A DNA stretch of 14,999 bases, taken from the NCBI GenBank assembly GCA_000787465.1, contig JSYX01000737.1, positions 1 through 14,999 of the forward strand. The letters are read 5' to 3'. Below are positions 7,918-14,999 of the stretch, piece after piece. The notes beneath the pieces were generated by a model, which was not told the origin of the DNA, did no database searches, and saw only the letters and a program-made list of their open reading frames with translations. The first letter of the stretch is position 1. Every line of letters begins with the position of its first letter. This DNA comes from Thermomucor indicae-seudaticae (Eukaryota > Mucoromycota > Mucoromycetes > Mucorales > Lichtheimiaceae). The translations under genes and the position numbers were made by a program.

Positions 7918-8965
7918 ATGCAGCAAGCTCTCGGTACAACCAGCAAGAGTGAGTGTCAAGACGCGAAAGGAAAAATACAGCACAAGTCGTTGACAATAAC
8001 TCAAAAGTAATCTCAACCAGGACTCTTGGGGCGACTTGTGCAAGCGCTTCATCCCTTTCATTCAACACGTCATTTCGCATGGGATCATTCTTTTCCATCG
8101 CCCTTTCCCAAGAATGAATTTCCGGTACGCCGACATCATTTTGACACCTACCAGCTTTTCATTGCGCTTGAGAGACCGGGCTTTACGCGTTCTCAAGCAG
8201 AAGTCGTCATGAAGGGCATACAGTTCAAATTGAGGGAAAGGTAAGAAGGAGCCCCTTTGGGTCACCTGTATGTACACGCTCTTAATTTTGTTTCTAGTTC
8301 AACGTTTCTCGGCCGACGGTTATTACGACGTTCCGATATAGAAAATGTAAGAAGCTGGAATTGACAATGGGGGACATCGGCGCCGAGTAATCCTTTTCTT
8401 CTGGATTTGTAGGAATCTTATTTGTTCAAGGCAGAACTCTCTGACTTGAGGACAGAAATCCAAGCCGTACGGAAAAATAACGTGCAGATACTCCAGGCGG
8501 ATATTGCTGCGGCCACACGAGAAGTACAATCGCTTGGACAACGATTGCATGAAGACGTGGCACTCTTGAAAAATGAAATCGCATTGGAAGTCAATAACCG
8601 GAAGAACGAGGGACGCGATGAATTGAAAGGGATCGACATGAGGATCCAGGAGATCAACAATCGGCTTACTGTGTCCCTTGGCGACGTCCGGATAAGCCTA
8701 GAAGCTGTGTGTTGGGAAACCATCTGGAAAGGTCTAAGTGAGTATATGGACGATGTTTTCATTATGAATGCAGCGAGCTGATCCGCTGTTGCTGTTAGCG
8801 GGAGTGGCGATAGCAGGGTTAGGCATTATCATCATGGGATACTTGTTGACACGGTATGCAGATAATCGAGCGGAAGCGGAGCGGATCGCGAAGCAACGGC
8901 GTTTAAAACAGTTGCAGGAAGAGGCGCGACATGCAGGCCAAGCAGATATGGAGGTCGTGTATTGA
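7918..8965 (+). CDS. CCDC90/MCUR1/Fmp32 family mitochondrial membrane protein, 5 exons
   Basis: The family (DUF1640, CCDC90-like) comprises mitochondrial inner-membrane coiled-coil proteins. Animal MCUR1 is linked to the calcium uniporter, and yeast Fmp32 to respiratory complex assembly. Proposed exons are 7918-7948, 8021-8240, 8298-8346, 8413-8737 and 8778-8965; all phases fit and the product is about 270 aa. The N-terminus (MQQALGTTSKRLLGRLVQAL) is basic, hydroxylated and free of acids, as in a mitochondrial presequence. Residues about 47-83 (HHFDTYQLFIALERPGFTRS, then QAEVVMKGIQFKL) match the family's FDTH-K-v-L-GFt-QAE block. LFKAELSDLRTEIQAVRKNN opens a long coiled coil (about 104-195) with GRDELKGIDMRIQEINNRL. 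A membrane helix (PLLLLAGVAIAGLGIIIMGY) follows, then a charged tail. Introns are 72, 57, 66 and about 40 nt. The last is the weakest: GTGAGT at 8738 with CGAG at 8774-8777, or an alternative donor at 8732. The in-frame stop at 8008 shows that the first intron is needed. Confidence 0.85.
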
Positions 8966-9065
8966 GAGAGTGGCAAAAAAGAAAAGGAGGAAAAAAGGGG
9001 AGAGTATTACACAAGAAGAATGCATAAACCGGCTTTTCAACCGTAACGGATTCTATGGGTCAGGT

Positions 9066-9104
9066 GGAAACTCTGTTCTTTTCTTCTTGCTCCTCTTTTC
9101 CACT
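9066..9104 (+). promoter_or_regulatory. Pyrimidine-rich leader before the basic/acidic orphan gene
   Basis: A C/T-rich tract (TTCTTTTCTTCTTGCTCCTC and following) runs up to CACT directly before the ATG at 9105. It resembles the tract before the gene at 5340. It lies in the 139-bp gap after the CCDC90-type stop codon, which must also hold that gene's 3' end, so the two transcripts may overlap or share a control region. Confidence 0.4.
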
Positions 9105-10055
9105 ATGCGAAGATCCTTAAGACGCCGGCATTCCTATCCACCTCAAACGGATGTGGCTGGTCATGAATCATCAAATACTGGATCCTCGCGGTTTTCAGAA
9201 ATCGCGGAGGTAGAGACTGCAGACTTTAGAGTGCATGAAAAGTTGGAACCCTTTGTCAGCCCGCTAACAGAAGCTAACTTGAAATACCATACCAGCTCTG
9301 TAAGTGTTAAGGACAAACGTCTTGCTAGCCTTTATGTAAACATATAGTAGCACCCATGCAGTAAAGATACCCGTTACTATTATGTACAGTGCTTTGTCGA
9401 TTCGCAAGCAGCCATGTTGCGCATGGAAATGGAAATGCGACGGCGCCGAGAAGCCGAGATTCAGTCCCTTGTACCTCTCGACATTCAGTCCGTTCACGAA
9501 CAAGTGATTCCTGAGGAGCCTTCCCAGAAGAAGAGGAAGAAGCGGCGGAAAAATTGGCGGTCCTTTTTCAAGCGCTGGCTCGGTGGTGCTCATAAAGAAC
9601 CAGAGGATACTGCTACCGTTAGGCGTGCGCGACATCGGTCCTGGGCACCCAATGACGACTCCTATTACCGCAAAAAAATGGACATGATACAGCAAGGGAT
9701 TAATGCCAACATTGCCCGAGCATTGGGAGCCGATGCGTCCATGATTTTTTCACCCGCTTCTCATCATCACCACAACAACAAACGGGATTCGGGTGTCTCA
9801 GTTGTAAGTCGAAGCATACGATTTCCGCCTCGCTTCTTTGGCATCGTCAAAGAGGAGGAAGAAGAAGAAGAACAGGAGGAGGAGGAGGAGGATGAGTTTA
9901 TAGCTTTTCGATACCCAAAGATGGTTAGCAGGCAGGCCCTGCGCGAAGCAGCCATACGCATCTTGTCCTCCTCGGAATTGTTGGAACCCTCAACGTCCGC
10001 CAAGCGGTTTTCGGATCCTGGTATTAACGGAGCCAGGTTTCTGTCATCATTATAA
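9105..10055 (+). CDS. Orphan protein with basic and acidic tracts, 2 exons
   Basis: I do not recognise the family. Exon 1 (9105-9299, 65 codons) ends at a consensus donor GTAAGT. A 90-nt intron ends in TATGTACAG at 9389, and exon 2 (9390-10055) continues in phase 0, reading CFVDSQAAMLRMEMEM. The product is 286 aa. It starts with an Arg-rich MRRSLRRRH. Residues about 112-122 (KKRKKRRKNWR) look like a nuclear localisation signal. There is a His4 run (about 190-193) and an acidic tract, EEEEEEEQEEEEEDE (about 220-234), encoded by GAG/GAA repeats at 9851-9892. The C-terminal third (MVSRQALREAAIRILSSSEL) is probably helical. Most of it looks disordered. Without the splice, exon 1 would run to a stop shortly after 9300, so the phase match supports the intron. 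A nuclear or nucleolar role is only an inference from the charged tracts. Confidence 0.7.
9851..9893 (+). repeat. GAG/GAA trinucleotide repeat coding for poly-Glu
   Basis: An impure purine-only trinucleotide repeat encodes Glu7-Gln-Glu5-Asp in the orphan protein. Its length is likely to vary between strains through replication slippage. It stays in frame, so changes would alter only the acidic tract. Confidence 0.75.
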
Positions 10056-10612
10056 CCTCTCGTAAAGAAAAAGCAATACATTTTAGACACTTGTAATACG
10101 TACATTGATTAAACTTTTCGAGCGTGGCATACTGGATTTTTTCTGGAGATTTGCGACAAGCATATTATTCTTTGGCGCTCACGAAAAAAGAGTTTGCGCT
10201 CAAGTCCAGATTGACTTTGCGTATTAAAATATGAAAGGTTGGCGTGTGTGAATAGCGCTCATGACAAAAATAGTTTGCGCTACCCTTTAAGACAAATTGC
10301 GTAGACCAGCACTTGATACGCATGAGTCGAGCTTGCACTCTTGAAAAGAACTTTTCCGCGCCGGTGGACCGCGCTGATCTTCAATAGGATATGCGTTGTT
10401 TGTCCGTCAGTGAAGTACAATTACGATGAAAGACATCGCTTTTCTATTGTGTAAGATAAAATAGCCTTTACCTAATTTCGTCGTAGTAAGACGTAGAGGG
10501 TACTTTTTTGCTACATTGCGTCTTCTAGAGGTTTTTTGCACTAATAAGATCCTCGTTACTTCTGGTCGATGAAACAATGGCAGCCTCATGGTGCCTTGCG
10601 AAAAGGAAGGAT
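10056..10612. other. Intergenic stretch with a pair of direct repeats
   Basis: Positions 10175-10200 and 10255-10281 are near-identical 26/27-bp direct repeats beginning GCGCTCA and ending AGTTTGCGCT, with an A-rich core between. Their starts are 80 bp apart. The AGTTTGCGCTCAA end also resembles DNA near 2148. An 80-codon minus frame (10407-10649) shows no family motif. No other gene was seen. Confidence 0.55.
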
Positions 10613-10930
10613 CTAGAGCTTTCGATGATACATTTCTGTTTGTGGACATTTTGTCTTGAACAGCTCTAATAGCAGTGTATTCTCGTTCGGTTCTCTTGGT
10701 TCTTTCTTTCGATCACTATGTACTGCTATTATATCTACGGCGAATAATTCGTCGCAACGTATTACCTCATCTTGGGATACAGGCTTTAGCTGCGATGGGG
10801 CATAGTCCGTTCCTGCATAATTGCCTGGTACATCTTTGAGAGCATACACGCCTGAAGACGTTTTGATACAAAAAAGGCAATCAGGGAGTCGATCATGCGT
10901 CACAAGAATCATGATTGGCTGGGCGTGCAT
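10613..10930 (-). pseudogene. Ty3/gypsy-type integrase C-terminus relic
   Basis: The minus-strand frame reads TSSGVYALKDVPGNYAGTDY, APSQLKPVSQDE and then LFAVDIIAVHSDRK. As I recall the family, the C-terminal end of chromodomain-type Ty3/gypsy integrases has the order Y-LKD-.-G-.-NYAPSQLK-V, followed by a chromodomain opening E-(Y/F)-V-.-I-.-.-HR. The frame then runs out at 10613 without the rest of a chromodomain, so the piece is truncated or shifted. No LTRs, protease or reverse transcriptase were found nearby. The match is short and could belong to another integrase-like element. Confidence 0.5.
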
Positions 10931-11739
10931 CGGAGTGCATCAACCCTCAGAATTCCGAGTTTACGGGAAGGAAATTGAGGGGAGGATGAGGTGCTCTTAT
11001 CATTCGGAAATTGAAAAGGCCTTTGGTGACGAAAAGTCCGCCAAGTCTGCGGCCACAACGGTCTCAACGGTCTCAACCATCTCAATCAAACTTTATAAAT
11101 GTCATGGAGATGTCAGTATATATGTCATTATTGCTTCCATATAATATTTATTGTAGTAATCACATACAGACTTTGGAGACATAAGAGATATCGATAGAAA
11201 ATTATACGTAAGAGTTAACAGGAAGATAACAGCATATTAGAACATAAATATTAAGCTTATGAAAAAGGATGAACGAATCGTAAGTGGAAAATGATGACAT
11301 ACAAAACTTAAAATAAAAGGCGTGATAAAAACAATATTGGGCATAAAAAACAATGGAGGGCATATAGCATGAATGGAGTAATTACGGCATAAGGCAGATT
11401 TGGAGAAGTCGCCTGTCAGTTGGCAGGACTGGAACTGGAGACTGGGCAAGGCAATAGCAAGACAAGAAAGGTGTTAGGTGCTTTCTCGAGGATAGAACAA
11501 GACAGGACAAACAGGTAAGGTGCAATACGCGACCAGACAAGACAAGAGCAGGACAAGAAGATAAAGAAGAAGACGAAGATAATCTGATGATCTTTATTCC
11601 ATGATGATAGACGAGATATATATATATACTGATTGAATAAATGTAATAAAACCAAAAGAGTAAGATATGAAGACGATATAATTGAAGTGATGAAGTGATG
11701 CAAGGTACGCCAGGGTCCGTTCAGATGGATATTATTTAA
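10931..11739. other. Low-complexity, purine-rich stretch
   Basis: A 9-bp unit AACGGTCTC is repeated three times, the third imperfectly, at about 11057-11083. From about 11420 to 11600 the plus strand is strongly purine-rich, with many copies of GACAAG/GACAGG and AAGAAGA. An (AT)n run lies near 11608-11624. The open minus frames here (for example 11416-11703) are only the pyrimidine-rich complement. This may be the 3' flank of the transposase relic that ends at 11740. Confidence 0.45.
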
Positions 11740-13560
11740 TTAAGGGCTAGAGGCCCTGGCGTCATGACATCGCCATAGGTTGCCGAACTTGCTGATGTTC
11801 ACAACCGTACACGCGTTGGAAGAGCTGTCGTAAGAAGGTTGGACGTCCGCGGCATCCACTAGAGTGAACTGCGAGATGTTGCGCGTTACCTGGTCTTCTG
11901 ACGAGATTTGGACCATAGGGTTTCCGATAGCATCTTTCTTTGCTTTGGTGTAAGCGGACAATGGAAAGTGCTGATAATAGAAGCCCGTGAACAACTCGTT
12001 TTCGGCGCGCGTAAGGTCGATGACGAATTGGAGCTTCTGGATCTGGACGGTTTCATTATCGGCGTTCGTTGTGGTCTCCAGGAAGTACTGGCCGGTCAGG
12101 CAATCTACGAAAAAGCCGTTAAGATGTTTGTTCATTGTATTTGGCGTTTGGTTATTGTCGGCGTACTGGCGATCGCTTCCCAAATAGATGTCCCGGAAGT
12201 TTGGGTTTTCCGCCATGTACGACTGGATTGTTGCACCAGCCCTGACCCTTTCTCCCGTTGCCGTGGTCCACGAAGCGCCGTCGACGATTTGCCGAAACAT
12301 AAATTGTTGACCGAATAAGGCGAGGACATCTGGAGAAGGCAGTTTCCTCTTCGTGTGCAAGATATGCTTGCGAATAAACTTATTGGATCGCTTGTCTTTC
12401 TCAGTTCCGAAATGTATGGCGGTTGCAAAGCGAGCGATATCTTCCGGCAAATGGTGGAGAAGGTGAAGCTTGGGCTTGTTAACAAGTCGACTACTGCCTT
12501 TATCGGTCGCCCCTCCAGCAAGTGCGTCATCCAGATCGCTAATGGCCCTAGTGAGCTCCTTCACTTTGGCGTCACTGGCCAGCTTGTACAAATTGAAGTT
12601 GCTCTCGCTTTCTCCCATGAAAACAAGGGATAGCAGCTCTCCCTGGCAAACAAAGCATCTCAGTATTGCTATTACGACCGCCCTTCTTTGAGTCGTCATG
12701 TTGTTCCAATCGCTGCGTAAAAGGCTGTTCAAAACAATCGGCAGCTGTTGGGCAAGGACCTTGTAATAGCGACCGTCGAAGGACTTCTGCGGCCGCAGAA
12801 TACTGGTCATGGTTCGATTAAAAGCGTTTGAGGAATGGTTCCGTAGGCGACTCTCCAATTGCTTTGACTCGGCTCTGTCCAGGAAATCTCATAGGTCTGC
12901 TACCAGATACTTGGTTATTCCAAGCATCAATGTATGAAGTATTTCCACAGGACAGTCTCTAACAAGGTCGAAAGCATTCAGCCTTAGCAGATTTTCACCT
13001 CCAGTTTTCTTGTAACCTAGGTTGCCCGGCCTAGCATCATTCAGTCCGCATGCGATCGTCCTTTGAACAGGCAAGTCGGTTTCATGGCATAAGCATGCGA
13101 TGTCTAGCTTGTCTCTGTGAGCCGCTTGGTGGTCCTCGCAAGTCGTCTTCTCCTCTTTTCTCTTCTTCTTAAAAAAGTACTTCCTGCATGGGTACAGGGA
13201 AGCGAGGCCCTTGTTGCAGGCAAGCTCGGCGTGCCGGGGATTGTCCGCAAGGATAGCGTTTAACGGTGCTCTAACAAGAACAGTGGCGTTAGCTCAGCGT
13301 CATACATCAGCAACTCATCCTCCTGGACCTTAAGGTCATCTATAATCGCCGGAAGCATTTCCGGGGCAGTCAATCTGTTGTGGACGCATATAAGATGCGT
13401 ATTCTCCCTTCTATTTCTTTCAAAAGAGATAGGGCAGCAGGAACCATAGAACAGCTGTCGAATTTATTCCACTTCTTGCTGGAATTACCACTGGTGTCAA
13501 CGGTGAATAGGTTTAGCTGTATAGTTTTGACCTTCTGCCCCTTTGCAATGCACTCAGCGT
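11740..13560 (-). pseudogene. Tnp2-like (CACTA-type) transposase pseudogene
   Basis: Read on the minus strand, the order matches a large fungal transposase group related to plant tnp2, as I recall it. First comes ECIAKGQKVKT, then VDTSGNSSKKWNKFDS (DTSGN at about 13498-13484), ERNRRENTHLICVHNR, and MLPAIIDDL. Next are ILADNPRHAEL (about 13254-13222) and PCRKY, where the usual second Cys of a CRKC-like motif is Tyr. DCPVEILHTLMLGITKYLV follows, and KPKLHLLHHLPEDIARF lies near 12477-12430. Frame breaks occur at about 13555, 13422-13432 and 13275-13280, and an in-frame TGA lies at 12889-12891. From about 13275 down to TAA at 11740 the frame is otherwise open, over 500 codons. The N-terminal part is missing. 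No terminal CACTA repeats were found, so the superfamily is inferred from protein motifs only. Confidence 0.75.
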
Positions 13561-13618
13561 GTTGCTAACGGACCCGACGCCGTGGATGTTCTTCAAGGAC
13601 TATGGGATGGGGATGCTG

Positions 13619-13955
13619 TCAGTCCTGGTCGACGAAGTAGTCCGGTAATTGCTGCCATGCCACATTGTTGGGCGAAAGGATTATGTTGTCGATGCTCGTT
13701 GATACATATTGTGGAGGAATATAAATCGCAATTCTGTAAAAGAACTGGAGTGGATACAAATCAACCATACGTTGAGCGTCCTTAGAATAAAGCGATGCCA
13801 CTTTAAAAGCGCCCTGGTAATTAGGGTTGGAGAAGTGAACAAAATCACCAACCCAGACATCGACGCCCGCGCCGATAGTGACCATTCGATGCTGGAAGTA
13901 CGGAGAGTAACGCCACTTTTCTCCTTGTGTTAGAGCAACCCTCTGGTTCTCTGTA
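13619..13955 (-). pseudogene. BAH-like or transposase C-terminal fragment
   Basis: A minus-strand frame reads GAGVDVWVGDFVHFSNPNYQ, then RMVDLYPLQFFYRI, then SIDNIILSPNNV and stops with TGA at 13621-13619. The pattern (V-GDFV, a strand-rich middle, FYRI, then NIILSP) resembles a BAH domain, which some fungal transposases carry near the C-terminus. It lies just upstream of the Tnp2-like pseudogene on the same strand but ends in its own stop, so it may be the tail of another copy or a displaced part. Its 5' side is cut by the pogo-like MITE at 13958; the apparent start codon inside that MITE is not original. BAH similarity is a guess from pattern. Confidence 0.35.
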
Positions 13956-13957
13956 TA

Positions 13958-14649
13958 CAGTGCCCGCGCGATAATTCGATGCTCGATAATCCGATATTTC
14001 GATAATCCGATCAACGTTTTCCGTTACAAAAAATGTACCTAGTAAACGATCGGCAAATTCGATAATCGGATATCCGATCAAAGTCCAGGGGGATATCGGT
14101 TTACCGAGCGCCAATGGAAGGACGCTAAGAGTTTACTCGTTGGATAAAAGAGGAAATAATTGTACTTCCTCTGCTGTCGAAGAGGACCTAATCCGCACCT
14201 TCCTGATCTTTCTGCGCAGAAGTCACAAGATTGCAAATTTATTTCATTTTCTATGAGGCTTCTATTGGAGCCAAAACTCCGACGGTCATCGTTTGCTATG
14301 TGGTGCCATGTACCACACACGTAAGAAAAAGGATAAGAGATGCAAATTCAAGAGAACGGCGTGGCTTTGTAATATTATTGCATATGCATAAATCAAGTAC
14401 TCGATATTTTTCACTGTTCTGGCTAGGGCTCACCACTTGATTCGACTCGACTCGACTCGACTCGTGGTGAACCCTCATTCTGGCATGTTTGCGGTGTACG
14501 AAGCGCTGTAGCGACTTCTGGTTACTGCCGTAATGGAGCCTTGCAAGAGCCACCGTATTTAAGACAGATCTGCAAAACCGGAGTATGAATTCGATAATCC
14601 GATCAGATCCTGGCGTTACCGAGGGTATCGGATTATCGCGCGGGCACTG
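13958..14649. mobile_element. 692-bp pogo/Tc1-mariner-like MITE with TA duplications
   Basis: The left end reads CAGTGCCCGCGCGATAATTC (13958 onward). The right end is its inverted copy, GATTATCGCGCGGGCACTG, ending at 14649. TA stands directly outside both ends (13956-13957 and 14650-14651). CAGT-type termini with a TA duplication fit pogo/Tigger-like elements of the Tc1/mariner superfamily. Inside each end the motif GATAATCCGAT or close variants recurs (about 13984, 14000, 14060, 14592 and, inverted, 14628), as expected for transposase binding sites. No transposase frame is present, so it is non-autonomous. It holds a nested 53-bp element at 14424-14476. Confidence 0.88.
14424..14476. mobile_element. 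53-bp hAT-like mini-MITE with pentanucleotide core
   Basis: Inverted arms at 14424-14436 (TAGGGCTCACCAC) and 14464-14476 (GTGGTGAACCCTC) match at 11 of 13 positions. The flanks GTTCTGGC (14416-14423) and ATTCTGGC (14477-14484) form an 8-bp duplication with one mismatch. The middle is a short GACTC pentanucleotide tandem. The TAGGGCTC start is shared with the hAT-type MITE at 925. It lies inside the pogo-like MITE, so it inserted later. It is very short for a MITE and might be a minimal deletion derivative. Confidence 0.65.
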
Positions 14650-14651
14650 TA

Positions 14652-14789
14652 TTCAGCAGTAATGGTATTTCGGGTTTATCGGGTTGTTATTGGGTTTTGC
14701 AACTTCGACCCGATAACTTTCGCGTCGGTTTAGTGGTCAATCCGAACCTGATAACGTTTTCGGGTTTCGGGTACCGACAACAATCCCTA
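14652..14789. repeat. Putative hAT-like terminal region with CGGGTT repeats
   Basis: On the minus strand this begins TAGGGATTGTTGTCGGTACC at 14789 and carries repeated CCCGAAACCCG / CCCGATAA motifs in both orientations. A TAGGG start with GC-rich subterminal repeats resembles a hAT end. A matching left terminus and an 8-bp duplication of CTATGACA were not found, so it may be truncated. Its left side abuts the TA duplication of the pogo-like MITE. Confidence 0.4.
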
Positions 14790-14849
14790 CTATGACACGC
14801 TATATGACTCCTTTCAACTGGATGTTGATGCTCACTTCGGCTATAGATA

Positions 14850-14949
14850 GGTTTTCTTATCGATTCGAATACTCGATAGGGTTGTCGATAAAACCTTATC
14901 GATTCGGTTTCGATCAGGCCGCTATTCGAATCGATTGTTATCGAAAACC
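14850..14949. repeat. Imperfect 100-bp inverted repeat rich in ATCGAT
   Basis: The left arm, GGTTTTC..ATCGATTCGAAT (14850-14870), is the inverted copy of ATTCGAATCGAT..GAAAACC (14924-14949), apart from a 4-5 base gap in one arm. A TAGGGTTGTCGATAAAACC stretch starts at 14877 inside it and resembles the hAT-like end at 14789. The window ends shortly after, so the element cannot be bounded. Confidence 0.45.
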
Positions 14950-14999
14950 GTTGGGCTTTTCGATAGATATTTGATAAGAAAATAACACAAAATTGCGCT

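Noticed and set aside
8931..9347. Long plus-strand frame starting inside the CCDC90-type gene and running into the orphan gene
   Set aside because: Its first part overlaps known coding sequence in another frame; the ATG at 9105 with a CT-rich leader and a splice at 9300 is a better model.
9767..10105. 112-codon minus-strand frame with long Ser runs
   Set aside because: The Ser runs are the complement of the GAG/GAA repeat in the plus-strand gene.
11708..11761. Inverted pair CGCCAGGG / CCCTGGCG around the transposase stop codon
   Set aside because: The arms are only 8 bp and one lies in coding sequence; there is no duplication, so a terminator or MITE call is not supported.
11908..12318. 136-codon plus-strand frame
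   Set aside because: It is antisense to the Tnp2-like transposase, whose minus-strand motifs are clear.
13845..14114. Minus-strand frames starting inside the 692-bp MITE
   Set aside because: Their N-termini are encoded by the MITE's terminal repeat, created by insertion; only the part below 13956 can be original.

Overview
The window looks like accessory, transposon-rich DNA from an early-diverging filamentous fungus, most likely Mucoromycota. The reasons are short GT..AG introns (about 40-90 nt) with GTAAGT/GTGAGT-type donors, pyrimidine-rich leaders before start codons, an F-box/ankyrin gene, a fungal CCDC90/Fmp32-type mitochondrial gene, and transposase types that I recall from mucoralean genomes. 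No rRNA, tRNA or CRISPR array was recognised. Family assignments rest on motifs read by eye; no database search was run.

Layout. Positions 1-1062 hold the decayed C-terminal part of a fungal DDE (Tc1/mariner-like) transposase. Its intron appears to carry an inverted-repeat insertion, and its last codons are split by an 82-bp hAT-type MITE with a perfect 8-bp target duplication. Positions 1158-1546 hold an unrecognised spliced exon pair. About 2900-4336 is the most interesting part: a broken gene with the hallmarks of a Fanzor/TnpB-like (Cas12f1-like TNB) eukaryotic nuclease. It shows a candidate RuvC-I Asp, a CxxC zinc-finger half and an NRDxxAA RuvC-III motif.

Positions 5340-10055 are the gene island, with four genes that look intact. 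They are a small secreted orphan (+, 2 exons), an F-box/ankyrin protein (-, intronless, tail to tail with the orphan), a CCDC90/MCUR1/Fmp32 family mitochondrial protein (+, 5 exons), and an orphan with basic and acidic tracts (+, 2 exons) starting only 139 bp after it.

Positions 10056-14999 are repeats again: a pair of direct repeats, a Ty3/gypsy-type integrase C-terminal relic (-), purine-rich low-complexity DNA, and a Tnp2-like (CACTA-type) transposase pseudogene (-). Next comes a 692-bp pogo/mariner-like MITE with TA duplications, which itself contains a 53-bp hAT-like MITE. A run of terminal-repeat-like DNA follows. The right half therefore records several layers of nested insertion.

No operon-like cooperation between the island genes is evident.
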